Shown one piece after another: positions 41,987 through 50,454 of a stretch of DNA of 64,000 bases. The position numbers were made by a program, and so were the translations under genes. The notes below the pieces were generated by a model. It saw only the letters and a program-made list of their open reading frames with translations, made no database searches and was not told the origin of the DNA. Location: positions 1-64,000 of the forward strand of contig CATKZW010000009.1 in the NCBI GenBank assembly GCA_949841465.1, written 5' to 3'. The stretch is from an uncultured Oscillospiraceae bacterium (GTDB lineage Bacteria; Bacillota; Clostridia; Oscillospirales; Oscillospiraceae). Each line of letters begins with the position of its first letter. Positions within the stretch are counted from its first letter, which is position 1.

Positions 41987-42104
41987 TTTTCCCCCGGTCC
42001 TTGGGGGCGCGGCCGGAACCCGGCGGCCGAGGCCCTGCCCAGGGGGGCTCAGGCCCCCCTGCGGCGGCTGTGGCGGAAGACGGGATAGAAAAAAGGAGGT
42101 TGGA

Positions 42105-42545
42105 ATGGTATCAGGAGATATCCTGATCCGGATGGGGGACGTTCTGATTGGCGGCGGGGACATTTTGATCCTGGCGGTCCTGTTGGGATTTGTCCTGCTC
42201 TGGGCGGCCGGGACGGTTTCGGAACGCGCCTGTGCCAGGCGGGACGAGCGGGTGCTCCAGGCGGCGCACGCCTATGACATTGGGGAGGGCGTGACCCTGC
42301 GTCAGGGCGTGGAGGCATATTTTGGCGGGGAAGGTGACTGGTATGTAACCTGCTCTACAGTTTACCTGTTTGCCGCCGCCCCGGACGGCAGATATCCCCA
42401 GGCGGCGGTATTGATCGACCTGGAGAGCTGGACGCTGGAGGTATTTAAGTTTGAGCCGTATTTCACCCGGGAGGGCATCAACCGCGCGGACGCCCTGCTC
42501 GGGACCCTGATCCGGGCGGCAAAGGGCCGGACGGCGGGCCCGTGA
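42105..42545 (+). CDS. Hypothetical protein with one membrane segment
   Basis: A 146-residue protein. A hydrophobic segment (residues ~17-35: ILILAVLLGFVLLWAAG) anchors it, and the remaining ~105 residues form a soluble domain with blocks YVTCSTVYLFAAAPDG and AAVLIDLESWTLEVFKFE. I do not recognise the fold. ATG follows AAAAAGGAGG. It is downstream of the structured RNA's terminator and has no clear promoter of its own, so it may depend on read-through. Confidence 0.65.
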   Translation: MVSGDILIRMGDVLIGGGDILILAVLLGFVLLWAAGTVSERACARRDERVLQAAHAYDIGEGVTLRQGVEAYFGGEGDWYVTCSTVYLFAAAPDGRYPQAAVLIDLESWTLEVFKFEPYFTREGINRADALLGTLIRAAKGRTAGP

Positions 42546-42606
42546 AGCGCGGGGGATGGCGGGGCGGGGCCCGTGGCCCTGAGCCCGCCTTTCCCGCGCC
42601 GCCCTG

Positions 42607-42635
42607 TTGACAGCGGCGGGAAAACCTGCTATACT
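42607..42635 (+). promoter_or_regulatory. Promoter of the resistance-type ABC-F gene
   Basis: TTGACA (42607-42612), 17-bp spacer, TATACT (42630-42635). Transcription from ~42,642 yields a ~210-nt leader. Confidence 0.85.
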
Positions 42636-42665
42636 GGGTTCAACTTCATAGAAAAGGGTGAAAGA

Positions 42666-42677
42666 ATGCGCAAGTAA
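42666..42677 (+). CDS. Three-codon leader ORF (Met-Arg-Lys-stop)
   Basis: ATG-CGC-AAG-TAA, preceded by AAAGGGTGAAAG, lies near the 5' end of the ABC-F leader. Very short uORFs upstream of antibiotic-inducible ABC-F genes mediate ribosome-dependent attenuation (known for Listeria lmo0919 and relatives). A drug-stalled ribosome here would change folding of the downstream RNA. Confidence 0.6.
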   Translation: MRK

Positions 42678-42796
42678 GTCGAACTTCAAGCTGTGAACAA
42701 TGAGTTGAGGTCCATGTCACATGGGCCTGGGCTTTCATGGCGCGAAGGGCGGCTTGCTGACCGGGGGCATTCTGTGCCCCTGCCTTTTCGTCATGT

Positions 42797-42829
42797 AAAC
42801 CGTCTTTCTGTCATGAAAGACGGTTTTTT
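42797..42829 (+). terminator. Attenuator terminator in the ABC-F leader
   Basis: AAACCGTCTTTC pairs with GAAAGACGGTTT (12 bp, 6-nt loop), ending in a T-tract, 24 nt before the ABC-F start. Two further hairpins (CCATG/CATGG and GGGGCA/TGCCCC) lie between the uORF and this terminator. Confidence 0.88.
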
Positions 42830-42852
42830 CATGTTGAAAGGAGCGGATGCGT

Positions 42853-44412
42853 ATGTTACAGGTGAAAAATCTCACTGTCACCCATAAAAAAGACCTGACC
42901 ACCCTGGTGGAGGGGCTGTCCTTCACGCTGGCCCCCGGCGACCGGGCGGCCCTCATCGGCGAGGAGGGCAACGGCAAATCCACCGTCCTCAAGCTGCTGT
43001 ACGACCCGGCCCTGGCCGAGCCCTACGCGGAGTGGACGGGGGAGATCGTGGACCGGGGCCTGCGCAAGGGCTGGCTGGCCCAGGAGCTGACGCAGGAGGA
43101 GCTTGCCCTGCCGGTGTGGGAGTTCTGCCAGCGCGCCCCGGCCTTTGACGGCGCGGACCCCAAGGCGCTGGACCGGGCAGCCCGCCAGGTGGGGCTGGGG
43201 GCGGAGCTGTTCTGGGACGGGCGGCCCCTGTCCACCCTGTCCGGCGGGGAGCGGGTGAAGCTGCGGCTGGCCCTGCTGCTGCTGGACGGCCCCGACGTGC
43301 TGCTGCTGGACGAGCCCTCCAACGACCTGGACTTACAGACCGTAGAGTGGCTGGAGGAGTTTCTATTGGGGTGTAAAGTGCCGGTGCTATACATCTCCCA
43401 TGACGAGACGCTTTTGGAGCGCACCGCCAACGTGGTCATCCACCTGGAGCGGCTGCGGCGGCGGACGGTGTCCCGGTGCGCGGTGGTCCGGACAGGCTAC
43501 CGGGAGTACGTGGAGCGGCGGCAGGCGGGCTTTGCCCACCAGGAGCAGGTGGCCCGGAAGGAGCGGGCGGAGTACGACGCGAAAATGGAGAAGTTCCGCC
43601 AGATACGGGACAAAGTGGAGCACGCCCAGGCCACAGTCCCCCGCTATAATTCCGCCGGCATCCCCAACCCGTCCGCCGGGCGGCTGCTGAAAAAGAAGAT
43701 GCACACGGTGCTGTCCATGGGCCGCCGCTTCGAGCGGGAAAAGGAGGACATGACCGCCCTGCCCGAGTGGGAGGAGGCCATCTTGACTGCCTTTGACGCG
43801 GGGCGGTCCGCCTTTCCCGCGGGCAAGACGGCCCTGCGGCTGGACCTGCCCCAGCTGAGGGCCGGGGACCGGATGCTGGCCCGGGACGTGCGCCTGTGGG
43901 TGGACGGCGGGGAGAAGATCGGCATCGCGGGCCCCAACGGGGCGGGGAAGTCCACGCTCCTGAAGCTTGCGGCGGAGGAACTTCTGCCCCGGCGGGACCT
44001 GCGGGCGGCGTATATGCCCCAGGACTACGGCGACCTGCTGCTGGGGGACAAAACGCCGGTGGAGGTGCTGGCCCCAAGCGGCAGAAAGGAAGACGTGACA
44101 AGGGCCCGCACTTTACTGGGAAACATGAAGTACAAGGCGGAGGAGATGGAGCACCCGGCAGCGGGGCTGTCCGGGGGCCAGCGGGCGAAGCTGCTGTTTT
44201 TATCCATGGTGCTGAACGGGGCCAATGTGCTGGTGCTGGACGAGCCCACCCGGAACTTTTCGCCCCTGTCCGCGCCGGTGATCCGGCGGGTGCTGGAGGA
44301 TTTCCCCGGAGTTATCATCAGCGTGTCCCATGACAGAACGTATTTGGAGCAGGTGTGTACCCGCGTGCTGGAGCTGACCCCGGACGGTCTGAAAGAGTGC
44401 CGGTGGGAATAA
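42853..44412 (+). CDS. ABC-F ribosomal protection protein, antibiotic-resistance type
   Basis: A 519-residue ABC-F protein with two ATPase domains. Domain 1: GEEGNGKST, LSGGERVKL, LLLDEPSNDLD. The interdomain linker (residues ~185-290) is charged and helical and would reach toward the peptidyl-transferase centre. Domain 2: GPNGAGKST, LSGGQRAKL, LVLDEPTRNFSPLS. GEEGNGKS and DEPTRNFSPLS are typical of clostridial CplR-like ABC-Fs that protect against lincosamides, pleuromutilins and streptogramin A. ATG at 42853 is 9 nt from AAAGGAG. The uORF and terminator in the leader imply drug-inducible attenuation. The drug spectrum is inferred. Confidence 0.87.
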   Translation: MLQVKNLTVTHKKDLTTLVEGLSFTLAPGDRAALIGEEGNGKSTVLKLLYDPALAEPYAEWTGEIVDRGLRKGWLAQELTQEELALPVWEFCQRAPAFDGADPKALDRAARQVGLGAELFWDGRPLSTLSGGERVKLRLALLLLDGPDVLLLDEPSNDLDLQTVEWLEEFLLGCKVPVLYISHDETLLERTANVVIHLERLRRRTVSRCAVVRTGYREYVERRQAGFAHQEQVARKERAEYDAKMEKFRQIRDKVEHAQATVPRYNSAGIPNPSAGRLLKKKMHTVLSMGRRFEREKEDMTALPEWEEAILTAFDAGRSAFPAGKTALRLDLPQLRAGDRMLARDVRLWVDGGEKIGIAGPNGAGKSTLLKLAAEELLPRRDLRAAYMPQDYGDLLLGDKTPVEVLAPSGRKEDVTRARTLLGNMKYKAEEMEHPAAGLSGGQRAKLLFLSMVLNGANVLVLDEPTRNFSPLSAPVIRRVLEDFPGVIISVSHDRTYLEQVCTRVLELTPDGLKECRWE

Positions 44413-44466
44413 GCCGATTTGAATTTATGGATGAGTTATAAAGAATATTCCACACAGGGGCATGGG

Positions 44467-44506
44467 AAAGGGACCCTGACAATCCAAATTGTCAGGGTCC
44501 CTTTTG
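44467..44506. terminator. Bidirectional terminator between the ABC-F gene and ilvE
   Basis: AAAGGGACCCTGACAA pairs perfectly with TTGTCAGGGTCCCTTT (16 bp, 6-nt loop). Confidence 0.93.
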
Positions 44507-44564
44507 TAAAATACAGCGTATTTATAACAGATTGTTGTCAAAATCTTGGCTTGGAGCGGGCCGC

Positions 44565-45632
44565 TCACTCCACGGGTACGGTCCAGCCGTGGGTGTCCTC
44601 CAGGGTGCCCCACTGGATGCCGGTGAGGGTGTCGTACAGCTTCTGGGTCAGGGGGCCGATGTTCCCGCCGCTGACGGTCTCCCTGCGGTCCTCCCAGGCC
44701 AGCAGGCCGATGGGGGACACCACCGCCGCCGTGCCGGTGCCCCAGGCCTCCTCCAAAGCGCCCGCCTGGGCGGCGTCGAACAGCTCCTGGGCCGAGATGA
44801 GCCGCTCCTCCACTGGGATGCCCCAGCCGCGGATCAGCTCCAGGCAGCTCTTGCGGGTGATGCCGGGCAGGACGGAGCCGGTGAGCTCCGGGGTGATGAC
44901 GGCGCCGCCGATCTTGAACATCACGTTCATGGAGCCGACCTCTTCAATATACCTGCGGTGGACGCCGTCCAGCCACAGCACCTGGGAGAAGCCCTGCCCC
45001 TCCGCCCGCTCCCCGGCGCGGATGGAGGCGGCGTAATTGCCGCCGCACTTGGTGAAGCCAGTGCCGCCCTTGACGGCGCGCACATCCTCGTCCTCCACGT
45101 AAATCTTCACAGGGTTGAGGCCCTCGGGGTAATAGGCCCCCACGGGGCAGCAGATGACGGCGAACAGGTAGCTGTGGGAGGCGTGCACGCCCAGGCTGTT
45201 GTCGGTGGCGATGATGAAGGGGCGGATATACAGGGAGGTGCCTATTTTGCCGGGGACCCAGGCCTGATCCGCCCCCACCACGGCCTTGACGGCCTGGACA
45301 AAGTCCTCCTCGGGGATCTCGGGGATGCACATGCGGCGGCAGGAGGAGTTCATCCGCTTGGCGTTCTCATAGGGGCGGAAGAGCTGCACCCTGCCGTCGG
45401 GGGTACGGTAGGCCTTCATGCCCTCGAAGATCTCCTGGGCGTAGTGGAACACCATGCAGGACAGCTCGAAGGGCAGGGGCCCGTAGGGCACCACCCGCGG
45501 GTCGTGCCAGCCCTGGCCGGCGTCGTAGTCCATCAGGAACATGTGGTCGGTGAAGGTCCTGCCGAACACCAGGGTGTCGGGATCGGGCTGGGGCTTGAGC
45601 TGCGCGGCGCGGGTGATTTTGATATCCAGCAT
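44565..45632 (-). CDS. ilvE: Branched-chain amino-acid aminotransferase
   Basis: A 355-residue class IV PLP aminotransferase of the eukaryotic-like BCAT group, catalysing the last step of Val/Leu/Ile synthesis or the first of their breakdown. Motifs are HYAQEIFEGMKAYRT, FRPYENAKRMN, the PLP lysine in GGTGFTKCGGNYAAS, WLDGVHRRYIEEVGSMNV and GTGTAAVVSPIG. ATG at 45632 follows AAAAGGAGCG; the track's start reads through the promoter. Single gene with promoter TTGCGC-N17-TATAAT (45695-45667). No T-box is seen. Confidence 0.95.
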   Translation of the reverse strand: MLDIKITRAAQLKPQPDPDTLVFGRTFTDHMFLMDYDAGQGWHDPRVVPYGPLPFELSCMVFHYAQEIFEGMKAYRTPDGRVQLFRPYENAKRMNSSCRRMCIPEIPEEDFVQAVKAVVGADQAWVPGKIGTSLYIRPFIIATDNSLGVHASHSYLFAVICCPVGAYYPEGLNPVKIYVEDEDVRAVKGGTGFTKCGGNYAASIRAGERAEGQGFSQVLWLDGVHRRYIEEVGSMNVMFKIGGAVITPELTGSVLPGITRKSCLELIRGWGIPVEERLISAQELFDAAQAGALEEAWGTGTAAVVSPIGLLAWEDRRETVSGGNIGPLTQKLYDTLTGIQWGTLEDTHGWTVPVE

Positions 45633-45666
45633 AAGGAGCGCTCCTTTTCCGATGTAAAGTAATGAT

Positions 45667-45695
45667 ATTATAACAGTGCCGCGGCCCGGGCGCAA
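45667..45695 (-). promoter_or_regulatory. Promoter of ilvE
   Basis: Minus-strand TTGCGC (45695-45690), 17-bp spacer, TATAAT (45672-45667). Confidence 0.65.
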
Positions 45696-45736
45696 TGGTG
45701 ATTTTGCCAAAATAGTGTCTTCAAAGCACCGCGGGT

Positions 45737-45946
45737 TCAATCTGTCCGGTCGGAACGGCCCAAAAGGTAGTCGGTGGTCACTTCAAAAAAGTCCGCCAAC
45801 GCCATCAGTTTTTCGTATTCCGGGCGATGTTCGCCGCTTTCATAATACTGATATGCCCGCAATTTTAATCCCAAATAGTCTGCAACTTGAGTTTGGGTGA
45901 CACCTTTTTTTTGGCGCAGTTCTTTTAGCCGTTCAGCAAGTTTCAT
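45737..45946 (-). CDS. Small XRE-family HTH regulator
   Basis: A 69-residue, single-domain Cro/CI-type repressor: LKELRQKKGVTQTQVADYLGLKLRAYQYYESGEHRPEYEKLMALADFF and the common ending TTDYLLGRSD. ATG at 45946 follows GAGGAG; the longer ORF in the track reads through the divergent promoter. It faces the small gene at 46049 across a 29-bp palindrome that covers the promoter, so it probably represses both. AT-richer than its surroundings, which hints at recent acquisition. Confidence 0.85.
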   Translation of the reverse strand: MKLAERLKELRQKKGVTQTQVADYLGLKLRAYQYYESGEHRPEYEKLMALADFFEVTTDYLLGRSDRTD

Positions 45947-45963
45947 ATTTTTATGTTCTCCTC

Positions 45964-46016
45964 TTGACATGCATAGTTTGTGCGTAGTATAATATGCATG
46001 AGCCATGCGTATTATA
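45964..46016 (+). promoter_or_regulatory. Promoter and 29-bp operator between the XRE gene and its partner
   Basis: TTGACA (45964-45969), 18-bp spacer, TATAAT (45988-45993). TATAATATGCATG-AGC-CATGCGTATTATA (45988-46016) is a palindrome with one mismatch that includes the -10 box, the expected site of an XRE dimer or tetramer. Confidence 0.75.
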
Positions 46017-46048
46017 AACATATTTATTTTTTGAAAGGAGAGATTTTT

Positions 46049-46303
46049 ATGACTGATTTGATGGACGCTTTCTATACTTGTGCAAAAAAAGTTCTTGTTG
46101 AGGACATTTTGAACGAGGATGGTGAATATTTCAGCCGAACACGTATGATTGAACATGAATTGAAACAGCTTAATGCCGCTGTAGATAAAAGCACAGCCCA
46201 GTGTGTGGATGATTTGGTGACTGAACAGGCGGCGATTGGCGAATTGCGGGAGTGTGCCTGCTTCCGTGCGGGGTTTCGGATGGCGTTGGAGCTGACACGG
46301 TGA
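46049..46303 (+). CDS. Small protein paired with the XRE regulator
   Basis: An 84-residue soluble protein (MTDLMDAFYTCAKKVLVEDI; helical middle ELKQLNAAVDKSTAQ; end FRAGFRMALELTR). The C-terminal 'F-x-x-G-F-R-x-A' block and size recall DUF6809-like clostridial proteins that often lie next to XRE genes, but I am not certain. ATG at 46049 follows AAAGGAGAG. The divergent arrangement and shared operator suggest a regulated pair. A toxin-antitoxin role is possible, but nothing specific supports it. Confidence 0.65.
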   Translation: MTDLMDAFYTCAKKVLVEDILNEDGEYFSRTRMIEHELKQLNAAVDKSTAQCVDDLVTEQAAIGELRECACFRAGFRMALELTR

Positions 46304-46416
46304 GGGACTTGCTCACTGCCCAAAAGCAAGCAAAGGAGCGGATAAACACCCCGGAGGAAACCACCAGCCGTTCAGGCGCAGGTGGTGACATACACAAACG
46401 AAACGTGTTTGCAGAC

Positions 46417-46450
46417 AAAAAGCCCCCGCCGGAACCCGGCAGGGGCTTTT
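46417..46450 (-). terminator. Terminator of tRNA-Gly (also usable on the plus strand)
   Basis: AAAAGCCCCCGCCGG pairs with CCGGCAGGGGCTTTT around a 3-nt loop; T-rich on both sides. Confidence 0.85.
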
Positions 46451-46455
46451 GCATG

Positions 46456-46531
46456 TGGAGCGAGTGACGAGGCTCGAACTCGCTACCTCCACCTTGGCAA
46501 GGTGGCGCTCTACCAGATGAGCTACACTCGC
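46456..46531 (-). tRNA. tRNA-Gly (anticodon GCC)
   Basis: Minus-strand cloverleaf: acceptor GCGAGTG/CACTCGC, D-arm GCTCATCTGGTAGAGC, anticodon arm CCACC-TTGCCAA-GGTGG with anticodon GCC, T-arm containing GTTCGAGCC, and an encoded CCA end. 76 nt. It reads GGC/GGT glycine codons and stands alone, followed by its own terminator. The rest of the 46,304-46,714 gap holds no gene I can support. Confidence 0.97.
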
Positions 46532-46714
46532 AACGGACAAGAGGGATTATAACAGGATTGGGGCGTGTTGTCAAGAGGAAATTAAAATTTTTCTTCTAAA
46601 AGAACAAATTTTCGATTTTGACTGGAATTTCCGGGCTGGGTGTGCTAATATAATAAATTGACTTTGTATTGCCCGTCCCCGCGGCGGGCAGCCATGATAA
46701 ATGAGGTGAGCGCA

Positions 46715-47569
46715 TTGAAATTCTGGATGGCTGCGGTGTTAGGCGTCGTTCAGGGGGTGGCGGAGTTCCTGCCCATCTCCAGCTCGGGGCACCTGTCGCT
46801 GCTGCAATATTTCTTCCGCATGGAGGAGCCGGACGCTTTGTACAACATCCTGCTCCACTTTGCCACGCTGGTGGCGGTGTGCGTGGTGTACCGGCAGGAC
46901 ATCGCGGACATGGTCCTGGAGTTCTTCCGCTGGATCGGCGATTTGGCCTCCGGGCGGAGGGAGCGGGGCAATCCGCCGGAGGCCCGGCGGATGATCCTGC
47001 TGCTGATCCTGGGCACCCTGCCCCTGTTCCTGGTGCTGCCCCTGGACGACTTTGTGGAGGGGCTGGGGGCCAGCCCGTTGTTCGTGTCCGTCATGCTGCT
47101 GGTGACGGGCTGCATCCTGTTCCTGTCCGACCGGTACGGCGGCGGGCGGAAAAACGGCCGCACCGCCACGGTGCAGGACGTGCTGCTGGTTGGGCTGGCC
47201 CAGGGCTTGGCCACCATCCCCGGCCTGTCCCGCTCCGGCACCACCATCTCCGCCGGCATGGCCCTGGGCTTCGAGCGGAACTTCGCCGTGCGGTTCTCCT
47301 TCCTGCTGTCCCTGCCCGCCGTGCTGGGGGCCACGCTGCTCAAGGTGGTCAAGGTGGCAAAGGCCGGCGATTTTGACGCCGAGCTGCTGCCCATGTACCT
47401 AACCGGCATGGTCATCGCCGGGGTGGTGGGCTACTTCTCCATTTCCCTGGTAAAGCTGCTGGCCAGCAAGGGCAAATTCGGCAGCTTCGCCTACTATTGC
47501 TGGATCGTGGGCGCGGTATCTATCATCGCCTGCTTTGTGCTCCCGATGCTCACCCCTGCCGCATCCTGA
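46715..47569 (+). CDS. uppP: Undecaprenyl-diphosphate phosphatase
   Basis: A 284-residue membrane enzyme (BacA/UppP family) that recycles the lipid carrier for peptidoglycan and can confer bacitracin tolerance. Active-site motifs are GVVQGVAEFLPISSSGHL near the N-terminus and PGLSRSGTTISAG near residue 170. About eight hydrophobic segments. I chose TTG at 46715 because GAGGTGAG is 4 nt upstream and the protein then starts at the usual place; the ATG at 46694 has no clear site. ftsK starts 18 nt downstream and is probably co-transcribed. Confidence 0.94.
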   Translation: MKFWMAAVLGVVQGVAEFLPISSSGHLSLLQYFFRMEEPDALYNILLHFATLVAVCVVYRQDIADMVLEFFRWIGDLASGRRERGNPPEARRMILLLILGTLPLFLVLPLDDFVEGLGASPLFVSVMLLVTGCILFLSDRYGGGRKNGRTATVQDVLLVGLAQGLATIPGLSRSGTTISAGMALGFERNFAVRFSFLLSLPAVLGATLLKVVKVAKAGDFDAELLPMYLTGMVIAGVVGYFSISLVKLLASKGKFGSFAYYCWIVGAVSIIACFVLPMLTPAAS

Positions 47570-47587
47570 AACAGGAGGATTCCTGAA

Positions 47588-50392
47588 ATGGCTTCCACAC
47601 AAAAGAGAAACAGCAATTCCGGCGGCTCCGCAAGCCGCTCGTCCTCCAGCTCCAAAACAGGCGGCAAACGGGCCGCGTCCGGGTCCTCCCGGACGTCCTC
47701 CGCCTCCAAAAGCCGCTCCTCCCGCAGATCCGCCCCCCAGAAAAAGCCCTACCGCCGGGAGGTCGGCGGATGGGTGTGCCTGCTGCTGGCCCTGTTCGGC
47801 GCTATCGGCTATTTCAAAACGGAGGAGGGGGCGTTCATCGCCCTGTTCTGCGACCTGTTGAAGGGGCTGGTGGGCTACGGCTTCTACATCGCCCCGCCCA
47901 TGCTGCTGGCAGCGGCGGTGGTGCTGCTCTTCCATCGGGGCCGCCCCGTCCGCCTGCGCACGGCGGGGACGCTGCTTCTCCCCGTGCTGGCCGGGGCGCT
48001 GCTCCACCTGCTGCTGTGCAAAACCGAATACGAGCAGGGCCTGGCCCTGGTGGGCCAGCTGTGGCTGGACGGCAGGGCCATGGCCTCCGGCGGCGTGGTC
48101 AGCGGTTTGATCGCCACGGCCTTCCGCTTCGCCTTTACCACGGTGGGAGCGGTGATCATCCTGCTGCTGCTCAGCGCGGCGGCGGCGCTGTGCGCCCTGC
48201 GGCTGACCCCCACGGACATTCTGGACTACCTCCGGGAGCGCCGGGATACCCGCCCGGAATACGACCCTGACGACTACCCCCAGCAGCCCGCCCGCAAGCC
48301 CGCCAGAAAGGAGCCGGAGCCGGTCCCCGCCCCTCGGCAGCGGAAGGCCGCCATCGACATCCCGGTGGACGACGGCCCCCTGCTGGCCAAAAAGCCCACC
48401 ACCCCTGTGACCACCGTGCGCAAGAAGTCCTTTTTTGACAAGGTGGCGGGGGTGGCCGCCCCTGGGCAGAAGGACAAGCCCCAGCCCATCCTGGAGGAGG
48501 AGCCGCCGGAGTATGAGGACGTGCCCGAGCTGCGCCCCATGAAGGAGCCCCCCCGCACCCCCAAGCCGGGCCCTGCGGCCCCGCCACCCGCGTCGGTGGA
48601 CGACCTGCTGCCGCCCCCGGCCCCGGTGCCCCTCCAGGCGGAACCCGCCCCCGCCCCCGCGGTTGAGGAGGCCCCCGTCCCGCCCCCCATCGTCCGGGAG
48701 GACCCGGTGCCCCCCCCGGTGATCCGGGAGCCGGAGGTGCCCAAGGCCGCCCCCAAGCTGTCCAAGGAGGAGGAGCGGGCCCAGGTCCAGCAGGAGCTGG
48801 CCCGGGAAATCCAGGCGGGCATGGAGCAGGACACCCCGGCCTACCGCTACCCCCCCGTGTCCCTGCTGGACCAGGGCGGGGGCGGCGATCCCGCCGCGGC
48901 GGACGGCGAGCTCCAGGCCAACCAGCAGCGCCTTCAGGACGCGCTGCAGTCCTTCGGGGTCAGCGCCCGCATCGTCAACGTGATCCGGGGGCCCTCCATC
49001 ACCCGGTATGAGCTGGAGCTGGACCAGGGAGTGAAGCTGAACAAGCTAACCAACCTGTCCGGCGACATCGCCCTGGCCTTGGGCGCGTCCGCCGTGCGGG
49101 TGGCCCCCATCCCCAACAAGATCTCCACCGTGGGCATCGAGGTGCCCAACCGGTATAAGAGCATGGTGTGCGTCCGGGATATCCTGGCCTCCAAGGCCTT
49201 TACCGACAGCCCCTCCAAGGTGGCCTTCGCCGTGGGCAAGGACATCAGCGGCAGGCCCATCGTGGGCAATATCGCCAAGCTGCCCCACATGCTCATCGCG
49301 GGCACCACCGGGTCGGGCAAGTCGGTGTGCACCAACTCCCTCATCATCTCCCTGCTGTACAAGGCCACGCCGGAGGAGGTCCGGCTCATCATGGTGGACC
49401 CCAAGATGGTGGAGCTGAGCATCTACAACGGCATCCCCCACCTGCTCATACCCGTGGTCACCGACCCGAAAAAGGCCGCCGGGGCCCTGCAGTGGGCGGT
49501 GAGCGAGATGATGAAGCGGTATCAGAAGTTCTCCGAGATCGGGGCCAGGGACCTGGCCACCTACAACGAACGGGCCAAGCGGCAGGAGGATCTGGACACC
49601 ATGCCCCAGATCATCATCGTCATCGACGAGCTGGCCGACCTGATGCTGGTGGCGGCCAAGGAGGTGGAGGAATCCATCTGCCGGGTGGCCCAGATGGGCC
49701 GCGCGGCGGGCATGCACCTGATTATTGCCACCCAGAGCCCCCGGGCCGACGTGATCACCGGCCTGATGAAGGCCAACATCCCCAGCCGCATTGCCCTAGC
49801 GGTGGCCTCCAGTTTGGAGTCCCGCATCATCCTGGACACCACCGGCGCGGAAAAGCTGGTGGGCCAGGGCGACATGCTGTACGCCCCCTTGGGGCAGGAC
49901 AAGCTGCGGGTCCAGGGCTGCTTCATCACGGACGAGGAGCGGGCCAACGTGGTGGACTTCATCAAGGAGGGCGCCTCCGCCCAGTACGACGAGTCCGTCA
50001 TGCACGAGATTGAGAAAAACGCCGAGGACAAGGAAAAGGCCGCCAAGGGCGTGGGCGGGTCCGACCCGGTTGGCGGGGGCGGAAACGACTACGACGAGCT
50101 GCTGCCCGCCGCCATCGACGTGGTCCTGGAGGTGGGGCAGGCCTCCGTGTCCATGCTCCAGCGCCGGTTGAAGCTGGGCTACGGCCGGGCCGCCCGGCTG
50201 GTGGACCAGATGGAGGAGAAGGGGGTCGTGGGACCCTTCGAGGGCTCCAAGCCCCGGCAGCTGCTCATCACCAAGGAGCAGTGGGCGGAGATGCAGTACA
50301 AGCAGGACATGGCGCCCGTGGTGCCGGAGGAGCTGCCCTTCGAGGGGGACGCGGTGCCCCAGGACCGGGACACGCCGCCCTTTGACGCATAA
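47588..50392 (+). CDS. ftsK: DNA translocase FtsK/SpoIIIE
   Basis: A 934-residue septal DNA pump. Residues 1-55 are a Ser/Arg/Lys-rich cytoplasmic tail; four membrane segments follow to ~210. A Pro-rich linker (~220-430) is very rich in PPP and EEPP runs. The motor has GTTGSGKSVCTNSLI (Walker A, ~570) and IIIVIDELADLM (Walker B, ~675). The C-terminal gamma domain (SMLQRRLKLGYGRAARLVDQMEEKGVVG) reads polar DNA sequences. It moves chromosome ends at division and sporulation. ATG follows ACAGGAGG. The -1 antisense ORFs are shadows. Confidence 0.96.
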   Translation: MASTQKRNSNSGGSASRSSSSSKTGGKRAASGSSRTSSASKSRSSRRSAPQKKPYRREVGGWVCLLLALFGAIGYFKTEEGAFIALFCDLLKGLVGYGFYIAPPMLLAAAVVLLFHRGRPVRLRTAGTLLLPVLAGALLHLLLCKTEYEQGLALVGQLWLDGRAMASGGVVSGLIATAFRFAFTTVGAVIILLLLSAAAALCALRLTPTDILDYLRERRDTRPEYDPDDYPQQPARKPARKEPEPVPAPRQRKAAIDIPVDDGPLLAKKPTTPVTTVRKKSFFDKVAGVAAPGQKDKPQPILEEEPPEYEDVPELRPMKEPPRTPKPGPAAPPPASVDDLLPPPAPVPLQAEPAPAPAVEEAPVPPPIVREDPVPPPVIREPEVPKAAPKLSKEEERAQVQQELAREIQAGMEQDTPAYRYPPVSLLDQGGGGDPAAADGELQANQQRLQDALQSFGVSARIVNVIRGPSITRYELELDQGVKLNKLTNLSGDIALALGASAVRVAPIPNKISTVGIEVPNRYKSMVCVRDILASKAFTDSPSKVAFAVGKDISGRPIVGNIAKLPHMLIAGTTGSGKSVCTNSLIISLLYKATPEEVRLIMVDPKMVELSIYNGIPHLLIPVVTDPKKAAGALQWAVSEMMKRYQKFSEIGARDLATYNERAKRQEDLDTMPQIIIVIDELADLMLVAAKEVEESICRVAQMGRAAGMHLIIATQSPRADVITGLMKANIPSRIALAVASSLESRIILDTTGAEKLVGQGDMLYAPLGQDKLRVQGCFITDEERANVVDFIKEGASAQYDESVMHEIEKNAEDKEKAAKGVGGSDPVGGGGNDYDELLPAAIDVVLEVGQASVSMLQRRLKLGYGRAARLVDQMEEKGVVGPFEGSKPRQLLITKEQWAEMQYKQDMAPVVPEELPFEGDAVPQDRDTPPFDA

Positions 50393-50411
50393 TTGAACTG
50401 TAACAGGCGCA

Positions 50412-50444
50412 AAAAAGGAGCCTCCCAGGCCGGGAGGCTCCTTT
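50412..50444. terminator. Bidirectional terminator between ftsK and leuS
   Basis: AAAGGAGCCTCCC pairs with GGGAGGCTCCTTT (13 bp, loop AGGCC), T- or A-rich on both flanks. Confidence 0.9.
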
Positions 50445-50454
50445 CTATGTCTGG

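Noticed and set aside
46252-46467. ORF continuing after the 84-residue XRE partner (GTG overlapping its stop)
   Set aside because: It reads through the tRNA terminator hairpin and has low-complexity ends; more likely non-coding.
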